Assembly: GCA_029204225.1 (NCBI GenBank) | Contig: CM055092.1 | Span: forward strand, 74,974,383 to 75,038,382 | Length of the DNA: 64,000 nucleotides | From: Diphasiastrum complanatum | Taxonomy: Eukaryota; Streptophyta; Lycopodiopsida; Lycopodiales; Lycopodiaceae | Direction of reading: 5' to 3' | Shown here: one piece after another, positions 33,401-45,932 of the stretch | Position numbering within the stretch: position 1 is the first letter of the stretch | Layout of the letters: each line of letters begins with the position of its first letter | The notes under the pieces: model-generated | Told to the model about the DNA's origin: nothing | Seen by the model: only the letters and a program-made list of their open reading frames with translations | The model's database searches: none | Translations under genes and position numbers: made by a program

Positions 33401-34285
33401 TGCAAATGCCAAGCCTGGTGGTTTCACATTGAGTTGCACAAAGGGCCCAAATATTTCATGCGAAAGCCAATGAACTCTTTATTGGATTTTTACTTGCATG
33501 ATCAAAATCAACAAGTGTTGAAATTTGACGGCCCTCATGCTCTTTAGAGGTCTATTTAGACCTATTTGATAGGCCTTTGAAAATTTTTGCTACCAACAAT
33601 GAAGTGCATAATTTGTGTAAGACCATCATTTTGATGAGCTACAATTTATTTTAGCTTTTGCGTTCTAAAAGATACTCTCATAATCATTTCTTTAAACTTG
33701 AAAGTTGACTCTTTGCAAGGGCCAAGATTTATAACCAAGTTGTTTTCACACAATTATACGAATTTGTAAAAAAACTCAACTTCTATTGGGAAAACAAAAT
33801 ATAGAAAGGACCTTACCTCATCTCACATTTCTCAGTTATCATGTCTGCATTCAGACTGTATATTCTTCACGACTGAATAATCATTGTTCCAGTAATCTAA
33901 GTCGTGTATGTCGTCTTGAATGCTCATGTTATTCATGTTCTGATCATTTTCTTGTTAGCTAATAAACTTATTCGTAGATTAAGCTGTTTTGTATGACTGA
34001 TAGCATAAGTCGATTTGTCGCTCTAAACTCCGCACCTAGAACGCCAACTGTGATCAAGTAGGACATGCTTTGATCTGTCGAAGTCGGTCTGAATCCGATA
34101 TACATAGTTGCATGCACCGAGAACCGGATTCCCCGCTAGCTTCTCCATACTCTCTAATTCTTTGAGGCGGATTTAGAGCTAACATTATCGGAACGATTGT
34201 TCTGATAAAGAGTAGACATTTGCTATAATTGTTTCTAGTCATTTAATCTACTATTTGGATGCACTCATCCTGATTTTCTCATTAG

Positions 34286-34311
34286 GGCCCTTTTTGGACT
34301 CAAAAAGGGCC
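34286..34311. repeat. hairpin, perfect 10-bp stem
   Basis: GGCCCTTTTT, six-base loop, AAAAAGGGCC. Confidence 0.85.
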
Positions 34312-34718
34312 TCTTCCTTGCCTAAACAAGTTTTCTAATCATAATTAATTTAGTGCTGTGAAGTTTTTAGCACATGTGAACTTAACTAGACACCCTACAG
34401 GATCTTACTGAGGTGTTGTGATTGCACAAGATTAATCAGAGAATAGTATACTTGAAAAATCTATGACAAGAGCACAATGACATACAACAGATGAAAAAAT
34501 CTAACTCTTCACTATGAGAAATGAATGTCAGAAATAATTCTAAGTGTTCAATATGGAAAAAAGAGGCTGCTACCTCAGGTAGAGAGAGAAAATCAAATAT
34601 AGAAAACTCGGGTAGAGAGAGAATGAGTCCAAGACACCAAAATCTCAATGTTTACAATATGGCAAAACATGCCCAGCTTTCCCTACATGAGAGAGACTCG
34701 AATTCCTACAGTGGAGTT

Positions 34719-34931
34719 GCATGGAAAGTCCACTTAACTGAACTAATTCACCTACCAGAGATCCGCATGTGTTACTGCATGCATGGATGTTGCATGTACT
34801 GCATGCCAACTCATAAAACTACCTAGACATGTGTAGATCACAGAAACCACTTTGCATGTTGCATGCACTGATTGCATGTGGCTTGCATGCATACAGTATG
34901 ACATTGCATGCTATCTGAACTTCTGCATGTC
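34719..34931. repeat. cluster of eleven TGCATG motifs
   Basis: Eleven TGCATG hexamers occur in about 210 bases, two of them overlapping as TGCATGCATG. TGCATG/CATGCA is the RY (Sph) core bound by B3 factors in plant seed promoters, but no gene begins nearby, so function is unknown. Confidence 0.7.
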
Positions 34932-35597
34932 ATCAAAATTGAATCTACCTAATTGAAATCCGACCTATACTAGAAGGTTATGTGCTCAATTCACACTCCT
35001 TTTATGTACAACATGAAATTTAGTGGAGATCACCATGGACATGGCCCTAAACTCGAGATAGGAAGATAATATTTTAATAATCTTCACAAGTGCTAATCAA
35101 TCCTACGTGGCACCTTTATCTTGAGTTACCACACAAGGTGAGCAAGAGTTAGGGCCTACATGCAGGTCTCATTTTCATAGACTGTTGTAGGTTATTTGCA
35201 TATACTATAATAGGAAACTAGTAGGTAAGTTACAAAGAACAACTAGAATAGAGCTACTATAGGAGGGCTTTTTATTGTCCTAGCTACAATAGGACCCTAG
35301 GTAGGGCAAACCAGTATATGCCTAATAAAGCTTATATCATGCTCAAAGGATTATTCGACAACCAAAGTTGCATGGGGTGTTAACTTAAACCCATATGAGA
35401 TGCATTGTTGGAGATTAGAAGGTAGAAAACATATTGACCTATGGGTAAGAGGTGATTTATACCCCTGCAATCCACTGCTAGATGCTTCTCCCAAATTTTC
35501 TGACATACATAATTTGTTAAGGTTCATTGGGGATGGTGGTAATGGACTCATTGGCTATCGTCAAGCAATAGATTCTCGAAGAATTTAAGTTGAGACA

Positions 35598-36377
35598 TTG
35601 GCAAATATGACAAACATTCATATCTTGAGTATGAATGACAATTTAAAGTCATTGCATGAAATAAATATGAAATTAGAGCAGGAGATAAATGGTTTAAAAA
35701 TAGAGCTTGCCAATTCTGTTGCAAAATTAAAGGATTGCAATCTTCAATCACTATATTTCATAGGACAATATACGGCTTACAATGAAAGCAAAGAGTTCTA
35801 ATGGATTGGGAAGCACAAAAAGAAAACACTAAGAGACGCAAATGAGAAGCTTTGGCACCAAGTGGTGGTGCCAGTAAAAGATGTATGAGACACACAAAAG
35901 AGTTCTTGCAAAAAACGGTTGGAAAAGATTTTATTAGCGAAAAATATATGAAACATATTCTAAAAGGTAGCAATTTGAATAAAAATTGTGAAAGATGAAA
36001 CAAGTGATCCAATTCGCTTGAGAATCACAAAAAGGCTAGCTGACAAGTTCAAGCCAAATCCAAATGTTAAAGAAATGGTGTACGCATGCGACCAAGGAGG
36101 TGTGAGTCACAAGGGGTATAGAGCTTTAAATAAGTTTGTGAAACGCTCTGACAAAAATGGGTCAAAACACCATAAGATAATACCTAGTTATAAACCTGTT
36201 GAATATGCCAAACGAGAAGGCAATTCAATTTTGCTCTCTGAATTAGGAGAGTTTCAGCATATTGAGGATTCTTTTACAATAACCAATAAAAATAAAGTTT
36301 CATTATCACCAATGCAAAAATATATTCTTAGATCTGGAAAATGTCCAAGCGATGATGATCCGACATTACGAAATTAA
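35598..36377 (+). pseudogene. unrecognised decaying coding sequence
   Basis: 35598-35798 encodes a coiled-coil-like stretch (heptads around NDNLKSLHEINMKLEQEING). Two frames then alternate through 35800-35985 (readable pieces EFLQKTVGKDFI and EKYMKHILKGSNL). The longest open part, 35988-36374, reads DPIRLRITKRLADKFKPNPN, EMVYACDQGGVSHKGYRALN and LLSELGEFQHIEDSF. First and last parts share a frame; the middle has several stops. Composition and Gly/Pro/Cys pattern look like real protein. I do not recognise the family; a host gene fragment or a transposon-encoded protein are both possible. Confidence 0.45.
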
Positions 36378-36751
36378 AACAAATGGTAAGAACATTTCTT
36401 GTATATTCTGGTTTCCAATTGTATGCCTCTCTTCAAATAATATGTCCTTGTTTGTTTTAGCTATCAAAATTTGGTTTTGGTTGTACATACTTCGAGAGAT
36501 TATCAAGAGATGGTGATTTTGGCAAGTTTGCTCTTTAATGAGGAACAAAGTATTATACTTTCCACGTGTGTGACAGGATGTGAAGATCAATTATTCCTAG
36601 TTTTAGTGTGGTGTTCAAAAGCTCTTGTCAATTAGATGCAAAATAGGTTGGATTGTGTGCTAGTTTTCTATCTATTAGATATAAGTGAAACCTTTGATGC
36701 TTTTTCAAGGTTTTAGTATCCAAATGAGGTTCATAACCTTTGATTTTAACA
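36378..36751 (+). repeat. probable LTR remnant upstream of a PBS
   Basis: Ends TTTTAACA at 36751 immediately before TGGTATCAGAGCC. An ACGTGTGTGA motif lies near 36563. The left boundary is not definable because no partner LTR is present. Confidence 0.45.
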
Positions 36752-36764
36752 TGGTATCAGAGCC
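36752..36764 (+). other. primer-binding site
   Basis: TGGTATCAGAGCC, an exact Met-tRNA type PBS. Confidence 0.85.
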
Positions 36765-36858
36765 CAAATGCAACCATCAAAGCTCAAATACAAGGAAGAG
36801 AGAAGCAATTGCAAGTTGATGACTGTTTAATTTTTATTGCTCCTATTACTACCTCATT

Positions 36859-37235
36859 AGAGGAGTTCTAAATCCAAAAAAGCCCTTTGCAAAGATTCTT
36901 TTTATATTTTCTCTCAATTTTTTCTTACACATGGACCAATCAAAACACTCAAATTTGAAATCTACGTAACGTAACTTTTTGAGTCCACATTTTGATTCCA
37001 CACTAAAAATGGCATAACTTAATAGTGGTAAGTCCAAATTTAGTGGAGTTTGGTGCATTGGAAAGAACTTGACAAGCGCTTTCCAATGATATGTTAGATG
37101 ACATACTTCTAATCTATGATTAAAAAGTTATGGCAAGTCAAAAGTATTAGTGCTATAATATTTTAATAATATAAACTACATCTTGCATGAATTCTTAAAG
37201 GGTCTTTTTGGAGCCCAAAACTCCTCTAATGTAAG
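36859..37235 (+). repeat. ~375-bp module shared with the large element at 60,605-60,985
   Basis: Both copies begin near GGAGTTCTAAATCCAAAAAA and end near AACTCCTCTAATGTAAG, at roughly 90% identity by eye, including TACACATGGACCAATCAAAA and GAAATCTACGTAACGTAA. Here it follows a copia PBS; there it is internal to a non-autonomous LTR element. Confidence 0.85.
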
Positions 37236-37354
37236 TTTGATGATGTTCCTTCAAGTGTGAATGAAACTGTAGCAACAAAAGAGTGATTTGATGTAATGAA
37301 AAGTGAGTATATGATGCATTGTTTGAGATACTTGTAAAATTATTGATCCTCCAT

Positions 37355-37506
37355 CAAAGATACAAAATGTTACTGTTTGCAAATGGGTCTTTAAGATCAA
37401 GCTTAATCAAGATGGTAGTGTGAACAATTATAAAACAAGACTAGTTGCCAAGGGATATGCTCAATTCAAGGGGATTGACTATGATGAAACACTTGATTTT
37501 GTGATA
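37355..37506 (+). pseudogene. copia RT N-terminal fragment
   Basis: Reads [36 protein letters not shown], the conserved start of copia RT. It is isolated and truncated on both sides. Confidence 0.8.
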
Positions 37507-37660
37507 GTTTGTGGTGGTGATTTCATTAACTCACATGTTTTTAGTGATTTACTGCCTATTCTTTTCACTTGACCATACATGAGACTCTATTTTGGCTAAA
37601 TAACAATCATTTGAAAGCATTGCAAGAATCAATTTCATTCAGAATTGCAATAATCAATTT

Positions 37661-38521
37661 TTATTCAGAATTACAAGAATCAATTTCATCAGTGACAACA
37701 TCTTGCAATTCATCTCCTCTTAGATGATTTTCATCATCACTCTCACTTTCAAAAATTATTTCATCATCCTGAATATTAGAATTTCTATTCTCAACATCTA
37801 TGGAAGTGGGTGCTTCAAGTATGGTTTGACGATTTACTACATCTCTAAGTAGCTCAATCTCATAGTTAAAATGAAGGTTTTCCATTTCATTCTCAACATT
37901 TGCACCCTCAAATACTCGTCGTGAACGTGGTTCAACTTGAGCTACAAACCACCATATCTTGTTTAGTCGATCTGGTTGAAAAAACACCTGCAAAAATCAC
38001 TATTTTTAGAACATATCGAAAACTCAAATACTGAAGTCACTTACAATAAAATGAAAAACATTATAGCATAGCATGTGCACCTGCTCACAGTGACGATGCA
38101 ACACCAATGTGTCAAAGGACTCCATGCTCAATGTTTTTGATGAATCAATCACAGAAAATCCACTTGCATCCGATTTTACGGTTGCATTTGGCCCTCTACA
38201 AACTACCTTGAACCATTTCACATCAAATAGAAAATAGTGTCCACTTTCACCAAATGACACATCATAAATATTTTGTATAGTTCCTACGTATTCTATATTC
38301 CCTGAGATGGGATTCTGATCTCGTGCACTGCTTTGACTTTCTTGTTGGAAAGATGCTATTACACCACAATCGTGTGTGCGTCTCTTGTTATCAATCCTTT
38401 CAACACGAAAGTGGAAACCAAAAGCCCATATAGCATTATACATTTTGCACTGCCACATGACAAACATGACTCTCATAAATATCACTGTGAATGAACATGG
38501 TGTTTCAAAATGATTAAACAA
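37661..38521 (-). pseudogene. CACTA DUF4216-type protein, copy 2
   Basis: The minus-strand ORF 38521-38024 reads FHFRVERIDNKRRTHDCGVI, YVGTIQNIYDVSF, YFLFDVKWFKVVCRG and ends near HRHCEQVHMLC. The next ORF (37993-37661) continues QVFFQPDRLNKIWWFVAQVE and an acidic Asp/Glu-rich tail. The two lie in different frames, separated by about 30 bases that could be a short intron or indel. The order DUF4216, Trp-Trp motif, acidic tail matches copy 1 at 26,030-26,810 and is better preserved. TNP2 transposase is not seen upstream. Confidence 0.75.
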
Positions 38522-38647
38522 ATATTGTTATAAACAAGAATGTTCTAATAATAAATTATCTAAAGAATAATACCTTCCATTCGCATCCTCTTGCAAAGTC
38601 CCATTTTGTGTTTGATATTTTTTGTCCCTCTTTTGTTGTCACAAAGT

Positions 38648-39210
<563 letters not shown>

Positions 39211-39747
39211 AAATGACATCTGGAGCATGAGCAAATGAGTGCTGATTCAGCTGTTGCATCAACGCATTCTCTCTCTCACTCACAGTTTGCCCTCTCTCTC
39301 ACTCACGGTTCTCACGATGTTCTCTCTCTCTCTCTCTCAGATGCTCTCCCTCCCTCTCTCTCACTCACCGTGAGAACTCTCATGGATGTAAATCTACATA
39401 GAGGAATAGCTGGAGGAGGAGTATTTCACAAACTTGTTAAGATCTAGACATTGTTCTGAGTTGTTTGACACTTTGTTTCATGCAAAGTAATTGTATTTGA
39501 TTCAATTTTGTCTTCTTTGAGCATTCCACACGTGCAAAAGAAAGTTTGAACAAAAACTTGTCTAAACTTCATTGTCAATTGCGAGGGTGATCTAGTTTGT
39601 GGAACATTGGTAGAAATTTTGAGATCTATCTCAAATTTTGTCGCAAGATCTTACATAGGAATTGGTAGTACACCCTTTGTGAATCCTATAGTGAGAGAGA
39701 AGCAACATACCTCTTTTTTTTTCATTACAAAGAATTTTCACACATTA

Positions 39748-40588
39748 ATGGCATCTGTGGGAGGATATCTCTTAGAAGCTAGTGAAAGACTTAACACCTC
39801 CAACTACTCTATTTGGAAGGTTAGAATGGAGTCTATCCTAATACTCCAAGATGTAAGGGACATAGTACTTAGACTTGAGGAGGAGTCTCAAGCACAACAA
39901 GAAGTACAAAAATTTAAGAAGAGAGCTAGGATGGCTCTTCACTTCATTCAAATGAATGCCTCTAATGAGATCTTAAGAGAAATTGGATCTTGCACTTATG
40001 CAAAGGAAGCTTGAGATGCTCTCAAGGCAATCTATGAGGCTAAGAATACCTCTAGAATACTCACTCTTAGAAATCAAATTTTTTAAAGTTTTCAAAGAAG
40101 TGATGAGAGTGCTTCTAACTATGTATTGAGAATCAAAGATCTTCATAGGGAGCGTGCTTGTGTTGGAGTCACAATCAACCAAGATGAGCTAGCTCAAGTC
40201 ATTCTTAATGACTTGAAAGAAGATTATGGCAATCTTGTCCAATCCTATGTTATCAAGGAGGAGTTACCCAACTTGGCTAGAAATTCTTATTTTCGAGGAA
40301 GCAAAACTAGTGTTCAAGCTTTTGAGGATGGATAAGTTATCTCTCAAACATATTGAAGATGACAAAGCTCTCTTTGTCAAAGACAAGCACAAAGGGAGGA
40401 GCAAGAACCAAAGTTATCAAGCCTTCACCAAAGACAAAGCAAAGGACAAAGACAAAGATGGAGAAGAAAATGATTCATCTCATCCTTCTACCTCCAAAGT
40501 CAAAAATAAGAAGATCAAGTACTTCTTTTGTGGGAAGAAGGGGCATTATGCCACTAATTGCTTCAAGAAGAAGAATCAACTCAAGTAA
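39748..40588 (+). pseudogene. copia-type gag with zinc knuckle, copy 1
   Basis: From ATG 39748: YSIWKVRMESILILQ, then LHFIQMNASNEILREIG. A TGA at 40012 replaces the Trp codon seen in copy 2, and further stops and frame changes lie near 40085 and 40280. The frame then has VTINQDELAQVIL, a Lys/Asp-rich stretch (KDKAKDKDKDGEEND) and a CCHC knuckle FFCGKKGHYATNC (near 40526-40563). Gag packages element RNA in virus-like particles. No protease, integrase or RT follows in this orientation. Confidence 0.85.
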
Positions 40589-41678
40589 GCCAACATCATC
40601 AATGAGAAAGAAGAAGACTCTATTGCAGTTTTCAATGATGGAGAGTGTCGCTGACAGATTCAAAGACCCATCGATAATGGTTTCAATTCAGGAAGTTTTT
40701 CTAGAATAGCTACCTGTTGCAACAGCCCGCAAGAGGAAGAGAATAGATGTACGAGACACTATGGAGCCTAACCAAGTATTGATTGGCCAATGAGATTATA
40801 CATTTTCTACCATGTCCCAGTTACAAAATCTAGAGCAATTGTGAATGCTGGAATGTGCTTTCCTTCCTGGCATAAAAGGCTATTCGAATGACCAATGGCA
40901 TTCCTTTTGGGGTGCTATTGAGTTTTGAAATATGTGGAATAAGTTATCTATAGAAGAACAAGGATGTTTATCCTAAGCATTGCTTCAAGGTTATTTCATA
41001 GTTGAAAGGTACGGACTTACCAAAATCTTAATTGGTAGTTCCTCAATTTATGCTTTGGAATATAGTCGAATAAAGAAATTAACTTTTTTCAGAGAATCAG
41101 ATGAGACCTTTAAGAATCACCATCACCTGAGTTTTGCTATTACAAGGAATACAAAGGTGATGGATGTTTGAAAAAATTGAAAGAACCACACTCATGAAGA
41201 AATGAGAAGTCCATCCTGCACATTGGTTGTGGATGACTTATCGAACATCTGATCTAGCAGGTTATTTGGAGAACCATCCTTGTTGTACAAATAATGTATT
41301 CAAGACTTGATTACCTTCCTATTCCTAAGAAAAGCTGCTATCACACATTTTGAGAAATGACAGTGTAGCTTAGAGAAACGATTATGTAAAATTTGTTAAG
41401 GATTCGGCTTTTCTTAAATTTAGATTGAAGTCCTTGGGTTCAACAAATAGCAAGGTTATATTCTGAGCTAACTGTAAATGATCGTGGTGATGCTAGATAA
41501 TGGACGTCTTTTTGTAACTTAGAGTATGAATTTTTGTACAAGCTACATAAATGATGTTGCATCCAGTGCAGAAACACACGATACAACGAGGAAAGCTATT
41601 CGAGATACCTGGCAGGTCAAAGTTATAGTTCAACATCTTCATAATCAGAGGGTCCTAATGAAGTTGAGGGCGAGGATA
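40589..41678 (+). other. non-coding internal region of the gag-only element, copy 1
   Basis: Contains no pol domain. It ends in a purine-rich tract (GTTGAGGGCGAGGA, 41663-41676) just before the LTR start TGTGAAAGCCC. Confidence 0.6.
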
Positions 41679-42635
41679 TGTGAAAGCCCACATGTGTTAT
41701 TTTCTATCTTTTTTATACTTGTTTGTAATTAGAGTTTATGTTTACTTGTGGCAGATAGGCCACTTTTATTATAGGAAATAGATTTTAGAAGTTTTATACT
41801 GTAGTAGAATTTTCAAGTTAAAATCAATACGTATCAAATTATGAAATCAATACTGACTTGAATTGTGAAATTCGATACTAGATTCAGTTATGGTAGTTAG
41901 AACAGTTGTTACCAGCCGCGAGGCTATAAAGAGCCCTTCCTGTACTGAGTGACTAGAATGAAATATATGTGTTGAGGACCTTATACACTGTATGATTGTA
42001 TTTTACGCTTTCTTTCTACCTATTATTTCTAGGATTATGCTTATGCTGAGTGTTAAGTACAACCTCTATGGTTCAATTAAGTGTTATGGATTACAAGGTG
42101 ATGAATGCACAATTCAGTACATAGATTTGCTAATCTAAATCAGGCTGAAACAAGCATTTCAAGGTCTTCTATATAGGACAACTATATGTTTTCTAATTTG
42201 CTGAGTAGAATGTTCGGTGGTGTAGATCCTCCGATTAATTTGCAAGACTGGCTTAACTACTAATTCAAATCATTACACATACAAGATCAGAACTATATGG
42301 ATTTATTGGCATGGATTGTGTAATTAGTAATGAATCTAATTCAACATAGTGCTAATCATACAAAGTTGTATGCATGAGATAAGTAGATACATTGGAACTA
42401 TGTGCAAATTGAATAAAAATGTAAACTCTGAATATGGGGTAGTACTGGCCGCTTGATAAAACATCTAATGATGACTAGTTAACTATCTATTTGACTACAT
42501 ACGAGATTTTCGCTATGTGATAGCCATAAATTTAATCCTTGTGAGGAACGGTATCTTTTATTCTGCACAATATGTAGAAAATCGAGTTCAATGAGTTATG
42601 ACACAAGTGTTTTATTTCATCTTTCTACTAGTGCT
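41679..42635 (+). repeat. 3' LTR (start only) and following spacer, copy 1
   Basis: The LTR begins TGTGAAAGCCCACATG, with a TATA box (GGCTATAAAGAGCCC) at 41925-41930. The LTR end is not certain, perhaps near 42,050. The rest up to 42,635 is spacer shared with copy 2 and has no gene. Confidence 0.6.
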
Positions 42636-44383
42636 GTGTATATGCAGGTGTGAACTGATGTTCGATCCCTCTCTCTTGACAGAAGCTCAAGAATTCTTTG
42701 CTCGAATATTCACCTCCATGTCTACAATTTCTTAAGAGTGTGTCATTTTGCAAATGCCACAAACTTCTTGAATCCATCAAACGCTTCAAACTTTTTCCTC
42801 AAATAGTATATAGTTGTCATCCTTCTAAATCATCTACGAATGTGAGGAAGTATCACGATCTGTAAACAGAGTCCACTTTCATTGGTCCACAGACATCCGA
42901 AAGAACTAACTCCAAGATGTCCTTGGCTCTCCTTCCTTCATATACAAATGGACTTCGATGTTGCTTACCTTTTTAACAGGCATCATAGAAGTCTGATTCT
43001 GGACTTGTGATTTTGAGACCATTCACAAGTTCCTTCTTGCTCATGTCATAGAGCCTCCTCATATTTAGATGATAGATGCATCTATGTCAGAGATGATTCT
43101 CATTTTCGAATGCATTTAGTATGTTGTCATAACTGCTGATGATTTTTGCTTGACATAGATTACCTTGTCTCGATTCGATAGTCAGCAACTTATTCGATCT
43201 ATGCTCGACCATTCGGCATATGCATTCTCGTCGAATAGGAATCCTATTCCAAGATTTGCTATCCTTGATACAGAGAGTAGATCTCTTCTCAATGTGGGTA
43301 GATAGAGCGGTCCTTATAGCTTTGTGTGTCCCGACAATGTATGGAACTGAAGGGTTTCGATGCCTTTGATATCGTGTCTGCTTCGATGCCTTTAGTCTCA
43401 CTTTTCTTGTGTTATCCAGTGCCCTATAGTTCATCAAAACATTTTTGTTGCAAGTTACATGAGACGTGGCTCCTTAATCATTGACTATGTCATAGTCGCG
43501 TGTTGCGTGTAGGTGGTTGACTCTTCATTGACAATTGTGCACACATTGTCATTCTTCTCACCATCTTTGGTTAATTCCGTGACATTTGTCTTTTTTCCTT
43601 TGTGCTTTCCTTTGGGATTGTGCCAGCATTCATATGCTAAATGTCCATTTTTCTTGCAATGAGTGCAAGGTATAGTTAGATTAAACCAGCATCTATTTGT
43701 TGTGTGTCCTCACTTGTGGAAGTGATCACATGTAGATGTTTCTTTGGTGTAGTCATGCTTCGTCAAAGACTTCATTTGAGTCTTTTTGATCTTGGGCTTT
43801 TCTGTTTTTCTTCTTTTTCCTTATGAAAAGAGCCTTCTTCTGGTCACCATTGGATTCTCCTTCATCTCTCATCAATCTTTCATCTGCTACGAGATTGACT
43901 ACTCTCTCGAATGTCCATCTCAAATAAACTCAAGATGAGCATTCTCAGTGGTTGGTAAGATGAGAGTAATGATTTCATGAAGTAGATGAGTTGTTGGGGT
44001 GTTTGGACTTGATGCTCTTGTTTGGATGCCAAGAGCTAAGCAAAGATCATTCTGATCTTCTCTACATGCTGAACCAGCTCATTTCCATCCCATCACAAGC
44101 CCTATAGCTGATTGTGGAGGTGCATGACCGATGCGGCTGTCCTCACTTCATATTTTTGTTTTAATTTGTCCCACACTTCATGGTTGCTTTGGCAATCTTC
44201 AATCTGCATGAGAATTTCTTCATTTATGGAGGATATGATGATTGTCATTGCATCTTCATCTTTTCTTATTTACTCCTCTTTCCTTCGATCTTCCTCTGGA
44301 GGCTTTGGCTCTGTGAGATCGGTCATTGACCATATCCCAAATGCTTCCAATACCTCATCGTCCAAATTGGTACAATAGTCAAC
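42636..44383 (-). pseudogene. copia gag-protease-integrase fragment, minus strand, copy 1
   Basis: Minus-strand reading from 44383: gag helices (EDAMTIIISSINEEILMQIE), then two CCHC knuckles (CDHFHKxGHTTNRC and CTHCKKNGHLAYEC, near 43,730-43,630), a protease site reading GATSHVTCNKN with the usual Asp-Ser before Gly altered to a stop (~43,475), the pre-integrase zinc region (HRCIYHLNMR) and integrase core start (DVCGPM, YFLTFVDD, GGEYSSKEF) to about 42,636. Many stops. RT and RNase H are absent. Confidence 0.8.
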
Positions 44384-45932
44384 TTATACATAGGTCATGC
44401 TAAGTCCGCAAAAAATAACATGAATATTCGATAATAGTTTGCATGACCCATGAAAATATAAACTCCTCAAATTGATCCTGGTGGCGGCAACTCCAGAATG
44501 ACTTTGATTTTGGAATAATCCGTAGCAATTCCATGTTTTCTTATTACATGTCCAAGAACAACTCCATGAGTAACCCAAATTTGACACTTTTTTGGATTTA
44601 AAAAAATTTGATACTTGCAACAACGTTCAGATACTCACTGCTATGGACTCCTAGATCATCAAAATAAATTTCAAGAAATTTTTGCAAATAGTCTTTGAAA
44701 GAAAATTGCATTACTCGTCGAGATGAACTTGGTGCATTACATAGTCCAAATGGCATAACTTTATAAGCATATGTTCCCCATTTTGTAACAAAAATTGTTT
44801 TATGTCGATCCACAAGTGCAATTTTAACTTGGTTATAACCACTGAATCCATCCAAGAAACTGTAGGCTTCCACTCCAACAAGGCGACCTAATATGCTTTC
44901 TATAAAAGGTAAACAAAAGTGATTTTTATGTGTTACTTTGTTCAAGGCTTTGAGATTCACACAAATTCTCATCTTGGGAACGACAACAATTGATGAAACC
45001 CATTCAATATGCTCAATTTTCTAGATAAAATCTACTTTGAGAAATCTTTGTAACTCCTTTTTAATAAGATCAGTGACATTCGGATTACAGCTATAAAATC
45101 TGGTCACTTTCTGGTACTGCATCAGGTATCAAGGGTATTATATGCTCGATTACTGATGTAAGAATTTCTTTTAGATGCTTGTATGTCCAAGCAAAACAAT
45201 CTTGATATTTAATCAACAACTTCCTCAATGCTTGAACTGCTCTGGGATAAGTTGTGTTCCAACTTGAACAATTTCTCAGCCTCTCCTGGTTCAGCAAGAT
45301 TCATAGGCTGGTCCATCATAAACTTCTTGTGTTTTTGGCACTTGATTCTCAGGTTCACGATGAGCTTTTGGTTACATAATAACAATGTCATCCAAGGTAT
45401 AGTGTTTGAAATGATCTGGCATGTCATACTGGACTGCATCTAATTGTTCTTTTTCAAAAGGACTAACTTTTGATTTATGTTTATCTTTCTTGGCAGAAAT
45501 CATTCTAGGAAGTGATGACTTTCTAAAAGGTGATGTTTTTCTAGAAGGTGAAGACTTCCTAGAAAATGATGTCTTGTAATAATACTAACTTGAACAGTCA
45601 TCTTTGATCTTCTCTTTTCCTTTATCCAATAAAGGCAATACATCTTTTGGTTCAACTATCGAAACTGCATCTCATGATGAAGTTATTCATTTCAGAACCA
45701 CGGTTATAATTTTACTTAGCTTGCTTTTTCGTCATTGGTCATGTATTCTTTTCTTCCTTCAACAAGTTATTGGATCAACTTTAACTACATGCTCATGATT
45801 CTCAATTGTAATTTTTCCAGTTCCCCAGTTATGAATTACTCGTGCAACTCATAATCATGGACGTTCCAATAAAATACGATAAACAGATGGTGCTTCCGGT
45901 AAGTCCATTACTACAAAAGTAATGACAAACTA
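44384..45932 (-). pseudogene. Ty3/gypsy (Tat/Athila-like) protease-RT fragment, right part of a split element
   Basis: The minus strand from 45932 reads the end of an aspartic protease (FVVMDLPEAPSVYRILLERP), a spacer with repeated S-R-K-[ST]-S-P (45,570-45,480), then RT: DCFAWTYKHLKEI (45,180), MRICVNLKALNKV, VEAYSFLDGFSGYNQVKIA, WGTYAYKVMPFGLCNAPSS, YFDDLG (catalytic YxDD), THGVVLGHVIRKHGI (44,550), ending near GHANYYRIF at 44,384. The WGTYAYKVMPFGL style is that of the Tat/Athila clade. Interrupted on its 5' side by copia E1. Confidence 0.85.

Larger units (their letters stand above)
33401..35597. other. no gene recognised
   Basis: AT-rich spacer with unsupported small ORFs. It contains the hairpin at 34286-34311 and the TGCATG cluster at 34719-34931 listed separately. 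Confidence 0.4.
39425..44383 (+). repeat. segmental duplication, copy 1
   Basis: Starts near CACAAACTTGTTAAGATCTAGACATTG and matches 53,648-57,861 plus 63,867-64,000 in the same orientation and order: leader, gag-like ORF, purine tract, LTR-like block with TATAAA, spacer, and a minus-strand copia gag-integrase piece. Identity by eye is around 90%. Copy 1 has about 0.5 kb (40,900-41,400) that copy 2 lacks. The right limit is at least 44,340, where copy 2 leaves the window. Confidence 0.88.
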
